Below, in pieces: positions 1 to 7,020 of a stretch of 34,631 nucleotides of DNA. The position numbers were made by a program, and so were the translations under genes. The notes under the pieces are model-generated. The model was not told the DNA's origin. It made no database searches and worked only from the letters and a program-made list of their open reading frames with translations. Each line of letters opens with the position of its first letter. The first letter of the stretch is position 1. The stretch is taken from assembly GCA_964453985.1 (NCBI GenBank), contig CAYVQB010000009.1, forward strand, positions 1-34,631. The letters are read 5' to 3'. This DNA is from CAYVQB01 sp964453985. GTDB lineage: Bacteria; Babelota; Babeliae; Babelales; UASB340.

Positions 1-275
1 TAAAAGTTATGCCAGCTATCTGCAAACTTATAAAACCTGATGGCAGAATTATTACGCTAATAAAGCCTCAATTTGAGGCTGAGCGTGAAGATATTGCAAG
101 AGGTGGAGTTGTGAAAGATGAATCTGTTTATGACAAGGTTTTAAAGAATATAGAAACTGGAATGCTTGAATTTGGTTTTAAGCAGGTTGGTGTCGTAGAG
201 TCTCCGATTCTTGGAGCAAAGAGCGGCAACAGAGAGTTTTTAGCTTTATTTATTCAAGATAAAGTGAAAGTATAA
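1..275 (+). CDS. tlyA: TlyA-family rRNA 2'-O-methyltransferase, C-terminal part (5' truncated)
   Basis: The reading frame is open from the first base of the window (codons in register with position 3), so this is the 3' end of a longer gene; the ATG at 9 is internal. The visible ~90 residues carry the SAM-methyltransferase tail of TlyA/FtsJ-like enzymes: a hydrophobic strand, then LIKPQFEAER, GGVVKDE, and SPILGAKSGNREFLALF. The KPQFE and SP..G..GN.E blocks are typical of the TlyA C-terminus. The family methylates ribose of cytidines in 16S and 23S rRNA; the N-terminal S4 RNA-binding domain would lie outside the window. It is followed after 16 bases by a strong symmetric terminator. Identification rests on these motifs; the family is confident, the exact rRNA target is not. 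Confidence 0.85.
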   Translation, partial: KVMPAICKLIKPDGRIITLIKPQFEAEREDIARGGVVKDESVYDKVLKNIETGMLEFGFKQVGVVESPILGAKSGNREFLALFIQDKVKV

Positions 276-291
276 AATATAAATTTTGTGT

Positions 292-335
292 ATAAATAAA
301 AAAGGCCCGGAACATTCCGGGCCTTTTTTATTTAT
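292..335. terminator. Bidirectional intrinsic terminator between tlyA and the converging exported-protein gene
   Basis: A perfect inverted repeat: 19-nt arms at 292-310 and 317-335 with a 6-nt loop (AACATT). The GC core is GGCCCGG/CCGGGCC, flanked by A-run and T-run, so either strand reads as stem plus U-tract. It sits between two converging genes (tlyA ends at 275, the minus-strand gene ends at 351) and should stop both. Confidence 0.93.
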
Positions 336-350
336 TAATTTTTAGTAAAT

Positions 351-1367
351 TTAAGCTTTTGCAGATTCTTTTTTAGGTCCAAAGAATTTATCTGTAAGAG
401 TTTCATGGCCTCCAGTTAGTTTCTTTTTACCATTTCTAACTAAAGCTTTAATTTCATCCTTGAACATTGTAACAGTTACAAATGTTCCTGCAAGAATTGC
501 AAGTTTTGTAGGGTCATACTTTTCATATGCTTTTTCAGTTTCATTAACTAAGACTTCTGCAAAGCCTTCATTAATATGTTCAGGTTTAGATCCGCCCATA
601 GCGCCACATATTTTTCCAAATATTTTATCACTATCTTCAAAGAATTTTACAACCTCTTTATCAGTAATTGGATAAACTTCAAAATAAGTTCCTAAAAATT
701 CTAAGTTAGCATCATCAATACTTTCTAGCTTTGGATCCTTAGGCAGCTTTAAAAGAAGTAATGTTTTATTTGTTGGCACAAATTTTTCTTCTTTAATGTT
801 GCGTTCAATGTTGTTACGTATTGCTGTAATTTGATCATTGCTTTTTAATGTCCAGCACATAGGGGTATTTTTTTGAAATTGTTCCATCAAGTGTTCTTGA
901 TAGCTTTGTTGTGTTGCAAGAGCCATGGTTTGAGCTAGTTTTCTAACGCCACTTCTTTTGCCTTCATAAATATGTTTGGTTGTTTTATTTGCTGTATATA
1001 AATGATCAATGGTTTCTAATGGAGTTATGAATGCTATGTCTTCATCTTTTTTTACTTTTGTATTTTTATCTGAGTTTGGAACTCTACAACCACATTCAAC
1101 TATAGTTGCAACTTGTCCATCTTTATTGAGGATAGTAATTATAGGTGTTCCGCTTATGGTGTTTAAAAAGCATGAACTTTGGCTAAACACTAGAGTTTCG
1201 TCTTTGAATTTTTTCTTATTGTTTTTTACGACAGCTTTAAGGCTATTATAGTTTTTATTAATCTCTATTTTGTTGTTTGTGTTATTAAGATCAACGATCT
1301 TAATAACAGCGGATGAATTAGAACAAAACACTACGCTCAATGCGCTTAAAAGTAAAAGCTTTTTCAT
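351..1367 (-). CDS. Exported protein of unknown function (338 aa)
   Basis: I do not recognise a family. The protein starts with a clear Sec signal peptide (MKKLLLLSALSVVFCSNSSA) and has no further strong membrane segment apart from a weakly hydrophobic stretch near residues 285-300 (LAILAGTFVTVTMF). The mature part is Lys- and Asn-rich with several Cys (SQSSCFLN, VECGCR, TPMCW, GKICG), which could form disulfides outside the cytoplasm. The C-terminus is Lys-rich. A good ribosome site (AAAGGAGT) precedes the ATG. The gene lies 83 bases downstream of the permease gene on the same strand and ends at the bidirectional terminator, so it may be the last cistron or have its own promoter. It is probably periplasmic or secreted; no catalytic motif is visible. 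Confidence 0.7.
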   Translation of the reverse strand: MKKLLLLSALSVVFCSNSSAVIKIVDLNNTNNKIEINKNYNSLKAVVKNNKKKFKDETLVFSQSSCFLNTISGTPIITILNKDGQVATIVECGCRVPNSDKNTKVKKDEDIAFITPLETIDHLYTANKTTKHIYEGKRSGVRKLAQTMALATQQSYQEHLMEQFQKNTPMCWTLKSNDQITAIRNNIERNIKEEKFVPTNKTLLLLKLPKDPKLESIDDANLEFLGTYFEVYPITDKEVVKFFEDSDKIFGKICGAMGGSKPEHINEGFAEVLVNETEKAYEKYDPTKLAILAGTFVTVTMFKDEIKALVRNGKKKLTGGHETLTDKFFGPKKESAKA

Positions 1368-1450
1368 GCTTTATGACTCCTTTTAGAGTTAGGTTAGTAA
1401 AAAATATTAATACACACACTTATACAAGTAGAATAAATAATTTTAGGGTA

Positions 1451-2476
1451 TTAATAAGTTTTTTCAAGTCTTTTTTTACACATAATTATTGTCAGTATTA
1501 ATAATGGATAAGAAACTATTTCTGAGATAGTAAATAGTAACATAATAAGAGGGTATGGAATCAGCATTAGAAGCCATTTATATTTGTTGTCATATGGCAA
1601 TATAAAAAAGAAACAGAATGTTAATAATGGATAGATTATAACTTGTAAGTGTAGCAACATACGTTTCAATAATTGCTTTAGCAGATTATACCAAAGGTTT
1701 CTAGGTAATATGTTCTTTTGGGTTATAAGTGTTTGTGTGATTAAAAATAATGTTGGTATTTCTATACTTAGATTAACCTGAGAGAAAAAACTTGGTAGTT
1801 CTAAATTCAGATTATCGATATTTTCTAGATTGCTATCTTTAGTATGAATTATTGAGCCTTTTGTTATTTGAACAGTGTTTGTTTTGGGTGAAGTTTTAAA
1901 AGATTTAGCTGTTATTGTTTTTTGTATTATAAAATCATCAGACATATAAAATAAAAGGAGGTCTGTTCCTTTATTGTTTTTTAGGTCTAAGGACTGAAAA
2001 TAACAAAGATCGTGGGCATTTATATTTGGTAGAGTTAGCCATTTGTTTAATATTAATTGGTTTGAATTTTGTTTAAATTTTTCTAACTTAAATTTTTCAG
2101 CTTTATTTTGTAATTTTAAAGATATATTCTCTGTGCCAATGAAAGAAATTATAGATAAAGTTATTCCTGCCATAAAAAAAAGATTAAAAAGTTTTTGTGG
2201 TTTTATATTTAATATTGCAAAAGTTTCAAGTTCATTTTGTTGCGCCAATTCTTTTAAGAATAAACATGTTGCAAGCCAGCTGGCAATAGGAAAGTTTGAA
2301 AAAAACGAAGGTACAATATTTAGTGTTATAAAATGCAAAACTATACATGTTGTGGCATTTTTTACTCTTGCAATTTTTTCAAAAAATTCTATAAAATTAA
2401 ATAATAAGGTGAGTAGCGTGTTGATCAGAATAAAGTATCTGAAAAAGCGCCTAAAAAAATATAAAGCTAAAACCAT
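1451..2476 (-). CDS. LptF/LptG (YjgP/YjgQ) family permease
   Basis: 341 aa, close to the usual 350-380 for the family. There are membrane segments near residues 10-32, 52-75 and 97-120, then a soluble beta-rich region at about 125-255, and three more hydrophobic segments in the last 100 residues. This 3 + periplasmic domain + 3 plan is that of LptF/LptG. The loop after the second segment reads LAQQNELETFAILNIKP, which matches the family's coupling-helix region (usually '..sE...l.a.G'). LptF and LptG form the inner-membrane channel of the LptBFG transporter that extracts lipopolysaccharide. The gene follows DUF502 by 3 bases and glmM further upstream, giving an envelope-biogenesis run. Which of LptF or LptG it represents cannot be decided here, and no partner gene is in the window. 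Confidence 0.75.
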   Translation of the reverse strand: MVLALYFFRRFFRYFILINTLLTLLFNFIEFFEKIARVKNATTCIVLHFITLNIVPSFFSNFPIASWLATCLFLKELAQQNELETFAILNIKPQKLFNLFFMAGITLSIISFIGTENISLKLQNKAEKFKLEKFKQNSNQLILNKWLTLPNINAHDLCYFQSLDLKNNKGTDLLLFYMSDDFIIQKTITAKSFKTSPKTNTVQITKGSIIHTKDSNLENIDNLNLELPSFFSQVNLSIEIPTLFLITQTLITQKNILPRNLWYNLLKQLLKRMLLHLQVIIYPLLTFCFFFILPYDNKYKWLLMLIPYPLIMLLFTISEIVSYPLLILTIIMCKKRLEKTY

Positions 2477-2479
2477 AAG

Positions 2480-3136
2480 CTAGGGCAGTTTGGTTATTGT
2501 TTCCGGTGTGATTAATCCACAGGATACAACAGCTTTTATGGCCTCTTCAAAAGTAATATCTGTATGAATGATAGAACTTTCAGGTAAAATGAAGAAGTAA
2601 CCACTTGTTGGATTAGGAGAGTTGGGCATGAAAACCTTAAAATATTCTTCTGCGCCAGCTTTTTCTTTTGGTATTAATTTGCGAAAATTATCTTCTGCCG
2701 ATCCGAGTAGGAATGCAATATTAAAAGAGCCTTCTCGGGGATATTCTATTAAAACAACTTTTTTACTGGCTGTTGCAGGGTTTGGCACATCAAAGAAATC
2801 TACCAATGTTTTAGCTGAAGAATAAACCGTTCTGATAAGGGGTATTTTTGCTATAACTCTTTCAAAATAATGTATAATCGGTGTTATTAATAAAAATTTG
2901 ATTAGGGCCCCAATCATTAAAATTGCTAATGTAACAATAACAAATTCAGCCGCTGGTATATTTTGTAAAAACATAGGTTCTAGTTGCTTGAGGGGATATA
3001 GCCATCTCGCTAAGATATTGTAGGTAAATGTTACAACGAAGATTGTTGCAGCAATCGGTAATATGGTGAATAAGCCGCTTAAGAATAGGGATTTTAATCC
3101 TGATCCTATGTTTTCTATATGCTTTAATATTTTCAT
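2480..3136 (-). CDS. DUF502 family membrane protein
   Basis: 218 aa with the DUF502 signature: an N-terminal segment with LFLSGLFTILPIAATIFVV, a second membrane helix near residues 65-90, then the conserved stretch IPLIRTVYSSAKTLVDFF and a C-terminal soluble region with VLIEYPREGSFNIAFLLGS, VFMPNSPNPTSGYFFILPES and a final EEAIKAVVSCG. The family is found widely in bacteria and in plant COV proteins; its molecular role is not known, but it is membrane-bound and often beside envelope genes. Here it is translated between glmM (15 bases upstream) and the LptF/G-type permease (3 bases downstream), so the three are almost certainly one transcript. Confidence 0.85.
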   Translation of the reverse strand: MKILKHIENIGSGLKSLFLSGLFTILPIAATIFVVTFTYNILARWLYPLKQLEPMFLQNIPAAEFVIVTLAILMIGALIKFLLITPIIHYFERVIAKIPLIRTVYSSAKTLVDFFDVPNPATASKKVVLIEYPREGSFNIAFLLGSAEDNFRKLIPKEKAGAEEYFKVFMPNSPNPTSGYFFILPESSIIHTDITFEEAIKAVVSCGLITPETITKLP

Positions 3137-3151
3137 AATATATCCCTTTAT

Positions 3152-4480
3152 TTAATTCAAGCTTAGTTTAAGTTCTTGTGCAAGCTTTTTCGCTATGTCT
3201 TTGGCTGTAGTTTCTTTTATATCTTCTACCATTACTCGTAGTAAATTTTCAGTACCCGAATATCGTACAACAACGCGACCCAAATTTAATAGTTTTTTGT
3301 GTTTTGCTATTATTTTTTTGTATGGGTCAATAGACAAATCACGTTTATGTTTTACTGTTAGATTTAGCATGATTTGCGGGGTTTTAGTAAAATTTTTTAG
3401 TTTCCAATTATTCGTTATAATTGCTGTTTGGACAATTCTTAGTGCATTAAATATGCCATCGCCAGAGTTTATATAATCTTTCATTATAATATGCCCCGAG
3501 GTTTCTCCTCCCAATAAAAGATTTTCGGAAGCTAGTTTGGCTGCAATATATTTGTCTCCAACAGAGGTGCGAATTAATTGTTTATCGTTTTTTTCTAAAA
3601 ATAATTCAAGACCATGATTAGTCATTATTGTTCCAACAAGCTTTTTTATGTCTTTAAATTTAGGATGAGTTAGTAATAGTGCCAGTATATCATCACCGTC
3701 CAGTATTTCGCCATCTTGGTTCACTGCAATTAGCCTGTCTCCGTCACCATCAAAAGCAAAACCTATGTCGGCATTATTTTTTAGTACGATTTTTTTGAGA
3801 TTTTCTGGATGCAGGGCGCCACAGTTTTTATTTATGTTTTTACCATCAGGAGAGTTTGCAATCGTTATAACCTGTGCTCCTAGTTCTTCAAAAATTTCAG
3901 GTGCAATTTTATATGTTGCACCATTTGCACAATCTAATACGATTTTTAAATTTTGCATAAAGTTTGGCTCAAAGAAGTTTAAAATATTTTTTTTGTACTT
4001 TGAGTTTGCATCTTGCCATAATTTTACACTATTTGTTTCTAGCGTTTTTTCAATGTTTGTTTCTTCAAAGAAATCAACGATAAGCTCTTCGTCGGTTTTA
4101 TTTAATTTTGTATCTTGTTTGTCGAAAATCTTTATACCATTATCTTTGTAGGGATTATGCGATGCGGAAATAACTATGCCGAAATCAAAGCCTAGATCAG
4201 TTTTTTGTATTAACTGGCATATTGCTGGAGTTGGTGAAACTTGTGCGTCTATAATGTTTAATGAATATTGTTTTAATCCAGATATTAATGCTTGTTTTAT
4301 TCTGTCACAAGATATGCGGGTGTCATGCCCTATTAAAACTTTAGGGTTATTTTTTTTATATTTAAATGTGCTCCATTTAGCAATTGCTTTCCCGAGTTTT
4401 TTTAAAGCGTTTTCTGTGAAGGGGTATTGGTCGGCATTTCCTCTGATGCCATCTGTTCCAAATTTAAGTTTATTTTGCAT
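3152..4480 (-). CDS. glmM: Phosphoglucosamine mutase
   Basis: This enzyme converts glucosamine-6-phosphate to glucosamine-1-phosphate on the way to UDP-GlcNAc for peptidoglycan and lipid A. Visible family marks, in order: KFGTDGIRGNA at the N-terminus; the phosphoserine loop ISASHNPYKDNGIKIF (Ser near residue 107); the metal loop FAFDGDGDR; the sugar-binding loop GGETSGH; and the phosphate-binding C-terminal RYSGTENLLRVMVE. The SGH and GTDGIRG forms favour GlmM over phosphomannomutase. I place the start at the ATG ending at 4480, because GGGA lies 6 bases upstream of it; the in-frame ATG four codons earlier (4492) has no Shine-Dalgarno sequence. Length is about 442 aa, normal for GlmM. It is first gene of the glmM-DUF502-permease run. 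Confidence 0.95.
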   Translation of the reverse strand: MQNKLKFGTDGIRGNADQYPFTENALKKLGKAIAKWSTFKYKKNNPKVLIGHDTRISCDRIKQALISGLKQYSLNIIDAQVSPTPAICQLIQKTDLGFDFGIVISASHNPYKDNGIKIFDKQDTKLNKTDEELIVDFFEETNIEKTLETNSVKLWQDANSKYKKNILNFFEPNFMQNLKIVLDCANGATYKIAPEIFEELGAQVITIANSPDGKNINKNCGALHPENLKKIVLKNNADIGFAFDGDGDRLIAVNQDGEILDGDDILALLLTHPKFKDIKKLVGTIMTNHGLELFLEKNDKQLIRTSVGDKYIAAKLASENLLLGGETSGHIIMKDYINSGDGIFNALRIVQTAIITNNWKLKNFTKTPQIMLNLTVKHKRDLSIDPYKKIIAKHKKLLNLGRVVVRYSGTENLLRVMVEDIKETTAKDIAKKLAQELKLSLN

Positions 4481-4521
4481 TTTTATTCCCATTTATTTCT
4501 AGGTATGCGAATTTACGAGTT

Positions 4522-4549
4522 TTAACAGTTAAGTACTTTATGGTATACT
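4522..4549 (+). promoter_or_regulatory. Predicted sigma70-type promoter with extended -10
   Basis: TTAACA (4522-4527), 16-base spacer, TATACT (4544-4549) preceded by TGG, an extended -10 (TGnTATACT). It points at the LysE-type gene starting at 4590 and lies in the divergent space upstream of glmM. Confidence 0.65.
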
Positions 4550-4589
4550 AAATAATATAAAATTTTTAGTTTTTTATCTGAGGGGATTA

Positions 4590-5219
4590 ATGAATAATCT
4601 TTATATGATCGTTTTCCGATGCTTTCTTATTGGTATCTTAGCATCATCATCTTTTGGTCCTATTTTTATTCTAACTTTTAATCGGGGTGCCATTTATGGC
4701 TTACTAAAAGGAATTGCGACAGCTATAGGAGCATGCCTAGCTGATGGTCTTTATTTTTTTCTGGGGCTGGTTGGTGTACTAGCTGTTTTACAAGAATCTA
4801 AACAGTTCATGTTTTTTGTAGATACAATTGGCGGAGTTCTTTTAATACTACTAGGTATCCATTCTCTGCAAAAGGCGCGCAAAGGCGTAAATTATATTTG
4901 CCTTGAAAGCAAGTCTGGGGTATGTCTCACTGCTTTAAAATCTTTTGTTTTAACAATTTTAAATCCTCTAGTTTTGTTCTTTTTTATGGTTATAGGGGTT
5001 CAGATTTTGCCTCCTGGAGTTTCTCATTTAAATATTCAACAGATTTTTTTGTGTAGTGTGATGGTGGCCGTTGGATCTTTTAGTGTTCTTGCCGTTGTTG
5101 CATTAATCGCAAGCTTAGTTGGTGGCTGTATTAGTGAAAAAAAATTAAAGATTTTGTCACTTCTAACGGGTTTAATTTTTATAGGTGTTGGGATTTATTT
5201 TTTAGGTCATCTCTTATAA
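4590..5219 (+). CDS. LysE/RhtB family amino-acid exporter
   Basis: 209 aa, the usual length for LysE-family translocators, with about six hydrophobic segments. The N-terminal block SSSFGPIFILTFNRGAIYGLLKG followed by GACLADGLYFFLGLVG matches the family's conserved first helices (GP..........G...G....G...D), and GGVLLILLGIHSLQKA matches the third-helix 'G..yL...G' pattern. LysE proteins export amino acids or related small molecules across the inner membrane. GAGGGG precedes the ATG. An extended -10 promoter lies 40 bases upstream. It is probably expressed alone or with the next gene, which starts 92 bases after its stop. The substrate cannot be read from sequence. Confidence 0.85.
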   Translation: MNNLYMIVFRCFLIGILASSSFGPIFILTFNRGAIYGLLKGIATAIGACLADGLYFFLGLVGVLAVLQESKQFMFFVDTIGGVLLILLGIHSLQKARKGVNYICLESKSGVCLTALKSFVLTILNPLVLFFFMVIGVQILPPGVSHLNIQQIFLCSVMVAVGSFSVLAVVALIASLVGGCISEKKLKILSLLTGLIFIGVGIYFLGHLL

Positions 5220-5311
5220 AATACTAAGATTCTTTATTTTAGCTCTATTTTTATAGTAGCTTTTTATTGTTGCCGTGGGTTGATAAGGAGTTATTTTCGG
5301 GGGAGAGAGTT

Positions 5312-5953
5312 ATGAATAAATTAGTCAAAAGATATTTTCCTATCTTTAGTATTGCTTTATTAGTTCTGTTAGTTGCAGTTTTTGTCTTACGTATTGTTTA
5401 TAATAAACCATATTTTGTGACTTCTGTTATTGCTAACGATTTGGCTCAAATTACAAATGCCCTAGATCAAATAGATAGAGAATGTAATATTTTAAGTACT
5501 GGTAGCAACAAGGTTAATATTGATTTTTTAACGGTACAGAAATTTATTGGTTCTGAGGTTGGAGGCTTAAATCTTGTTTATTCTGACCAATGGAAGGGCC
5601 CTTATCTTAAAGATGATCCAACTTTATATGGTATTTTTTATCAGATTTTAAAAACAAAAGAGGGTTATTTTGTTGTTCCCGGTGAAGGTGCAAAGCTTCC
5701 TAATGGTTTGACTGTTGGCACTGATTTTAAAATAGATACAGATTCTTCTGTTATAAAGATGATGGCAGAAGGTGGGCAACTTAATTATAAAGGTCGTCCA
5801 TTGGCCTGTGAGTTAAAGTTTAAGGTTGGTGATTGGCAAAAACATCCCTTTAACAAAAAACAGATAAAAGAGGTTAGCTCTGCGTTAAAAGAATTTAATG
5901 AGGCAATGCCATTTACCTGTAATTATAGTACTGGTGGCCAGCTTTATGCATGA
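5312..5953 (+). CDS. Membrane-anchored exported protein, weakly pseudopilin-like
   Basis: I choose ATG 5312 because a strong purine-rich site (GGGGGAGAG, 5300-5308) lies just upstream; the longer frame from 5267 would add 15 residues with no ribosome site. The 213-aa product begins with a charged stretch and one hydrophobic helix (FPIFSIALLVLLVAVFVLRIV), so it is an anchored or uncleaved signal. The ectodomain starts with a helix (NDLAQITNALDQIDREC) and has WKGPYLKDDP, then a beta-rich part with paired Cys (ACEL, FTCNY). Helix plus W.GPYL is the pattern of type II secretion and type IV pseudopilins, but the canonical G|F-T-x3-E cleavage site is absent, so I treat this as a resemblance only. 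The stop overlaps the convergent metallopeptidase gene by 10 bases. Confidence 0.6.
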   Translation: MNKLVKRYFPIFSIALLVLLVAVFVLRIVYNKPYFVTSVIANDLAQITNALDQIDRECNILSTGSNKVNIDFLTVQKFIGSEVGGLNLVYSDQWKGPYLKDDPTLYGIFYQILKTKEGYFVVPGEGAKLPNGLTVGTDFKIDTDSSVIKMMAEGGQLNYKGRPLACELKFKVGDWQKHPFNKKQIKEVSSALKEFNEAMPFTCNYSTGGQLYA

Positions 5954-6834
5954 AAATTTAGGTAATCTAATTCGTGGTTCAAAAGAGCGATAGACATTAT
6001 TTCTAAAATGTTAGCGTCCGGGTTTGCTCGTGTTTTATATGCTATAAGCACATGATATAGCAAAGATAATATGGTTCGTGATGCATCAAGAGTTTCGCTT
6101 TTAACTATTTTTCCAGGAATATTTAAGCAGTTTTTCCATAAAAGAGCAGCGTCGCTATCTCCCTCTGTTCCTATTGGTACAGAAACATTAAATATCTGAT
6201 TCATTACATGCTTGTCTAGAAAGAAGTTGGTTTGTTTGTCTGTGACCAACTTTGAGCCCAAATGTTTAATGTAATGACAAAAAAGACTAAAAAACCCTCC
6301 ACCTAAGTAGCAGGCTGCAAGTTTATTTTTATTGGTTACAAAGGTTTTAGGATCTCTTGGTATTCTAAATCGAGCTCTTGCTGATTCTAAGTTCAAATTA
6401 TTTATTTGTAGGTTTTTGGATTTAAAAAGAGGTTCCTGACTTTTTTCTAATTTTGTCCCAAGTTCTATATTAATTGGATCATTATTTAAAGCTTTAGCTG
6501 TTAGTGCATGGCCTAGTTCGTGGGTGGTCGACTCAAAGGTTGTAAGAAGATAATTGGTTGCAAAGTTTTTAACCAGATTTTCTGGTCTTAATTGATTTAA
6601 AATAATATTTTTTGTTTGTTCTGATGAACAAAGTGCCAAGCAGGCCAATGGTACCATTAAGTATGCTTTATCTTTGATTATTTCTAGGCTCTTTTTTGCA
6701 AAACGTTTTATTCGAGATTCTGATACAGATCGGTCTTGATTATCTTGTGTAAAAGAATTTGATGAAAAATTTAACAAAATAAGTAAAAAAAACACTATTT
6801 TGATGAATTTGTTAGAAAAAACACGTTTTTGCAT
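5944..6834 (-). CDS. Exported or membrane HExxH zinc metallopeptidase-like protein (M50-like motif)
   Basis: 296 aa with an N-terminal signal or anchor (residues 10-28, then Gln/Asp-rich) and a second hydrophobic stretch at 57-70. The motif THELGHALTAKAL at about residues 104-116 gives a zinc-binding H105-E106-x-x-H109; 'HElGHalxA' is the form typical of M50-type and similar peptidases. Further on are LGGGFFSLFCHY and GDSDAALLW, whose Asp residues could supply a third ligand, but I cannot assign it. The protein is shorter in membrane segments than standard site-2 proteases, so the family stays open. It is transcribed divergently from another HExxH protein at 7021, and its 3' end overlaps the convergent gene at 5953 by 10 bases. 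Upstream of its ATG is a phased run of A-tracts (6836-6880). Confidence 0.65.
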   Translation of the reverse strand: MQKRVFSNKFIKIVFFLLILLNFSSNSFTQDNQDRSVSESRIKRFAKKSLEIIKDKAYLMVPLACLALCSSEQTKNIILNQLRPENLVKNFATNYLLTTFESTTHELGHALTAKALNNDPINIELGTKLEKSQEPLFKSKNLQINNLNLESARARFRIPRDPKTFVTNKNKLAACYLGGGFFSLFCHYIKHLGSKLVTDKQTNFFLDKHVMNQIFNVSVPIGTEGDSDAALLWKNCLNIPGKIVKSETLDASRTILSLLYHVLIAYKTRANPDANILEIMSIALLNHELDYLNFHA

Positions 6835-6906
6835 TAAATAAAACCCAAATAAAACCTAAGAAAACCCCTAAAATCCCATAAATTACCTATTAAATTTAGC
6901 TTAAAA

Positions 6907-6920
6907 TGCCAAAATTGGCA
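6907..6920. promoter_or_regulatory. Inverted repeat upstream of the 7021 promoter, possible operator
   Basis: TGCCAA-AA-TTGGCA is a perfect 6+6 dyad at 6907-6920, 14 bases before the -35 box at 6935. The -35 region itself contains a second small dyad (GACAA-A-TTGTC, 6937-6947). Position and symmetry suit a dimeric regulator, but no regulator gene is in the window. Confidence 0.35.
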
Positions 6921-6934
6921 AACTGTGCTAATTT

Positions 6935-6963
6935 TTGACAAATTGTCTATTTTTTAATATATT
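6935..6963 (+). promoter_or_regulatory. Predicted sigma70-type promoter of the 715-aa metallopeptidase gene
   Basis: TTGACA (6935-6940), 17-base spacer, TATATT (6958-6963): a perfect -35 and 5/6 -10 with ideal spacing. The start would lie near 6970, leaving a ~50-base leader before ATG 7021, with AGAGG at 7011-7015 as ribosome site. Confidence 0.75.
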
Positions 6964-7020
6964 ATAAGTATATTTAAATACAAAAATACTTGTGTTATTT
7001 AATAAAAAATAGAGGTTATT

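Noticed and set aside
2043..2483. 146-aa plus-strand frame opposite the LptF/G-type gene
   Set aside because: Antisense shadow of a well-supported membrane protein; no ribosome site or family resemblance.
5267..5311. Longer N-terminus for the pseudopilin-like protein
   Set aside because: No ribosome site before ATG 5267, and the extra residues push the signal helix inward; ATG 5312 has a strong GGGGGAGAG.
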